In this document: piece after piece, positions 51,711-52,740 of the stretch
Position numbering within the stretch: position 1 is the stretch's first letter
How the letters are laid out: each line of letters opens with the position of its first letter
Source of the DNA: an uncultured Opitutaceae bacterium
GTDB taxonomy: Bacteria; Verrucomicrobiota; Verrucomicrobiia; Opitutales; Opitutaceae
NCBI GenBank assembly: GCA_903929355.1
Contig: CAIYUN010000029.1
Span: forward strand, 1 to 52,740
Direction of reading: 5' to 3'
Length of the DNA stretch: 52,740 nucleotides
Program-made: the position numbers and the translations under genes
The notes under the pieces: generated by a model
What the model was told of the DNA's origin: nothing
Databases searched by the model: none
The model's input: the letters and a program-made list of their open reading frames with translations, nothing else

Positions 51711-52517
51711 GTGCTGCGGGAGCATTACGGGGTGAGTGTCGTGCATGCCTGCGAGCTGATCATGCTGGCCCGCTCAAGTTATTATCATCGGGGCCGACCG
51801 CGCGATTACACCGCCTTACGGCAAAGGCTGCGAGAGCTGGCTGGCTTGCGGGTCCGCTATGGCTATCGGCGGCTGGGGGTGTTGCTGCGCCGGGAAGGCT
51901 GGCCGGTGAATCACAAGGTGATCTACAAGCTCTATCGGCTGGAAAACCTCGGGGTGCGCCGCCGGACCCGGAAAAAACGCGCCGCCCAAGCGCGGGTGCT
52001 GCCAGCGGCAGCCCGGCGAGCCAACGAACGCTGGTCGATGGACTTTGTGACCGACCGGTTGGAAACGGGTCAGCCGTTCCGGATCCTGACGCTCGTCGAC
52101 CAATACACCCGGGAGTGTCCGTTATTGGAGCCGGGCATCGCCCTGACGGGCAAAAAAGTGGCGGCTTGCCTTGACCAAGTGGCCGCGACCCGGCCACTGC
52201 CCCAATCCATCACCGTAGACAATGGATCGGAGTTTGCCGGCCGAGCCTTGGACACCTGGGCCTATCAGCGCGGCGTCAAACTCGACTTCATTCGGCCAGG
52301 CAAGCCCGTGGAAAACGGGTTCATCGAGAGTTTCAACGGGAAGCTGCGCGATGAGTGCCTCAACTCCGAGGTCTTCTTCAGTGTGGAGGACGCGCGGGAA
52401 AAGCTTGAACACTGGAGGGCCGACTATAACCATCTTCGCCCGCACAGCTCGCTGGCAAATCGGCCTCCGGCCGAGTTTGCCAGCGAGCTGTGCGCTCTTC
52501 CCAACCCGGATCGTTAA
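51711..52517 (+). CDS. IS3-family transposase OrfB (DDE integrase)
   Basis: At least 268 residues; the frame is open back to the A7 slip site at 51669, so the functional product is probably the OrfAB fusion of about 367 residues made by -1 frameshifting. An HTH_21 region ([20 protein letters not shown]) is followed by the rve catalytic core: Asp in SMDFVTDRL, Asp in TVDNGSEF, Glu in [16 protein letters not shown]. All three acidic residues are present and no stop interrupts it, so it looks active. Confidence 0.93.
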   Translation: MLREHYGVSVVHACELIMLARSSYYHRGRPRDYTALRQRLRELAGLRVRYGYRRLGVLLRREGWPVNHKVIYKLYRLENLGVRRRTRKKRAAQARVLPAAARRANERWSMDFVTDRLETGQPFRILTLVDQYTRECPLLEPGIALTGKKVAACLDQVAATRPLPQSITVDNGSEFAGRALDTWAYQRGVKLDFIRPGKPVENGFIESFNGKLRDECLNSEVFFSVEDAREKLEHWRADYNHLRPHSSLANRPPAEFASELCALPNPDR

Positions 52518-52589
52518 CGCCCAATCCCGGCTTCGCCGCTTTCCAATCGTTGGGGGCAGGTCAACCATAACTAAAAACTACGCCCAAAC

Positions 52590-52614
52590 TGTCCAACGTT
52601 TGGGGTCCACCTCA
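52590..52614. repeat. Remnant of a second IS3-type end
   Basis: The 25 bp TGTCCAACGTTTGGGGTCCA-CCTCA, read in reverse, matches the left end of the neighbouring IS at 16 of 25 positions, including TGGACA at the same distance. It suggests an older, related element here before the present IS. Confidence 0.45.
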
Positions 52615-52621
52615 AATCTAC

Positions 52622-52740
52622 ATGAAACAATTCCCCGATTCCCTCCGCGCCGCGACGCCCGTCGACGGCCACGCCCTCGCCCGCCAAATGGCCGAGTTCG
52701 CGCTCGCCGAGCGCAGCACCTCGCAACGTGACATGGCCGC
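52622..52740 (+). CDS. N-terminal part of an unknown gene, cut by the window edge
   Basis: ATG at 52622 opens a frame MKQFPDSLRAATPVDGHALA... that is open for 39 codons to the end. No family can be named from this fragment. It lies 8 bp after the IS-end remnant, so its natural promoter may have been replaced by insertion. Confidence 0.4.
   Translation, partial: MKQFPDSLRAATPVDGHALARQMAEFALAERSTSQRDMA

Larger units (their letters stand above)
51337..52563 (+). mobile_element. IS3-family insertion sequence
   Basis: A 1227-bp element with perfect 12-bp terminal inverted repeats TGACCTGCCCCC (51337-51348) and GGGGGCAGGTCA (52552-52563), beginning TG and ending CA as usual. It encodes OrfA and OrfB in the -1 frame with a slippery A7. 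No direct target duplication is visible at the flanks. A second IS3-like end (TGTCCAAC...GTCCACCTCA) lies just outside at 52590-52614. Confidence 0.9.

Noticed and set aside
50033-52563. Integrase plus IS as the border of a genomic island or prophage
   Set aside because: The recombinase has housekeeping XerD length and motifs, there is no tRNA target or phage gene, and the IS stands alone.

Overview
The window is high-GC chromosomal DNA, most probably from a verrucomicrobium of the Opitutaceae type (Opitutus/Lacunisphaera-like). The reasons are the adjacent PSD1/DUF1592 cytochrome and DUF1552 pair, an SHD1-domain protein, several DUF1080 domains, a GSII glutamine synthetase, and the LL-diaminopimelate aminotransferase route to lysine. 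This placement is inference from gene content; no rRNA or tRNA gene was seen.

Layout. 1-1.6 kb: clpS, a small partner gene, a 6S RNA and a membrane protein. 1.8-5.7 kb: dienelactone hydrolase and a secreted GH31 glycosidase with a PA14 insert, convergent. 5.9-11.3 kb: a caa3-type cytochrome oxidase operon (ctaC-D-E-F, minus strand) divergent from an azurin-like cupredoxin lipoprotein. 11.5-21 kb: an NtrB-like histidine kinase, a DUF1080-ThuA-DUF1080 fusion, a giant AsmA-like envelope protein and an outer-membrane barrel protein. 20.9-26.7 kb: an NlpC/P60-like protein, glutamine synthetase II with a recognisable sigma-54 promoter, a very small protein-kinase-like gene coupled to a PP2C phosphatase, cardiolipin synthase and a 51-residue membrane protein. 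26.9-31.5 kb: the PSD1/DUF1552 pair. 31.9-36.5 kb: gpmI followed by a glycolipid-type glycosyltransferase, an SCP2-like protein and a class-III aminotransferase. 36.5-44.7 kb: a 2OG-Fe(II) oxygenase, a SulP transporter, an SHD1 protein, dapL, panC-nadB and a LysR protein reduced to its HTH domain. 44.8-51.3 kb: housekeeping genes (mrp, a TolB-like propeller, superoxide dismutase, tadA, infA, xerD). 51.3-52.6 kb: an IS3-family insertion sequence, then the start of a gene that runs off the window.

Most of the window is ordinary metabolism. What stands out lies between the genes. Many gaps hold short-period, AT-rich repeats, often arranged as two inverted arms around a core. There is also a GC-rich REP-like family, one doublet of which sits in frame inside the AsmA-like gene. 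Chromosomal start codons are mostly preceded by C/T-rich leaders with no Shine-Dalgarno sequence. The glutamine synthetase gene carries a near-consensus -24/-12 promoter with a palindrome about 130 bp upstream. The mini-kinase/PP2C pair and the glycosyltransferase-SCP2-aminotransferase operon are the best candidates for less-described protein systems.
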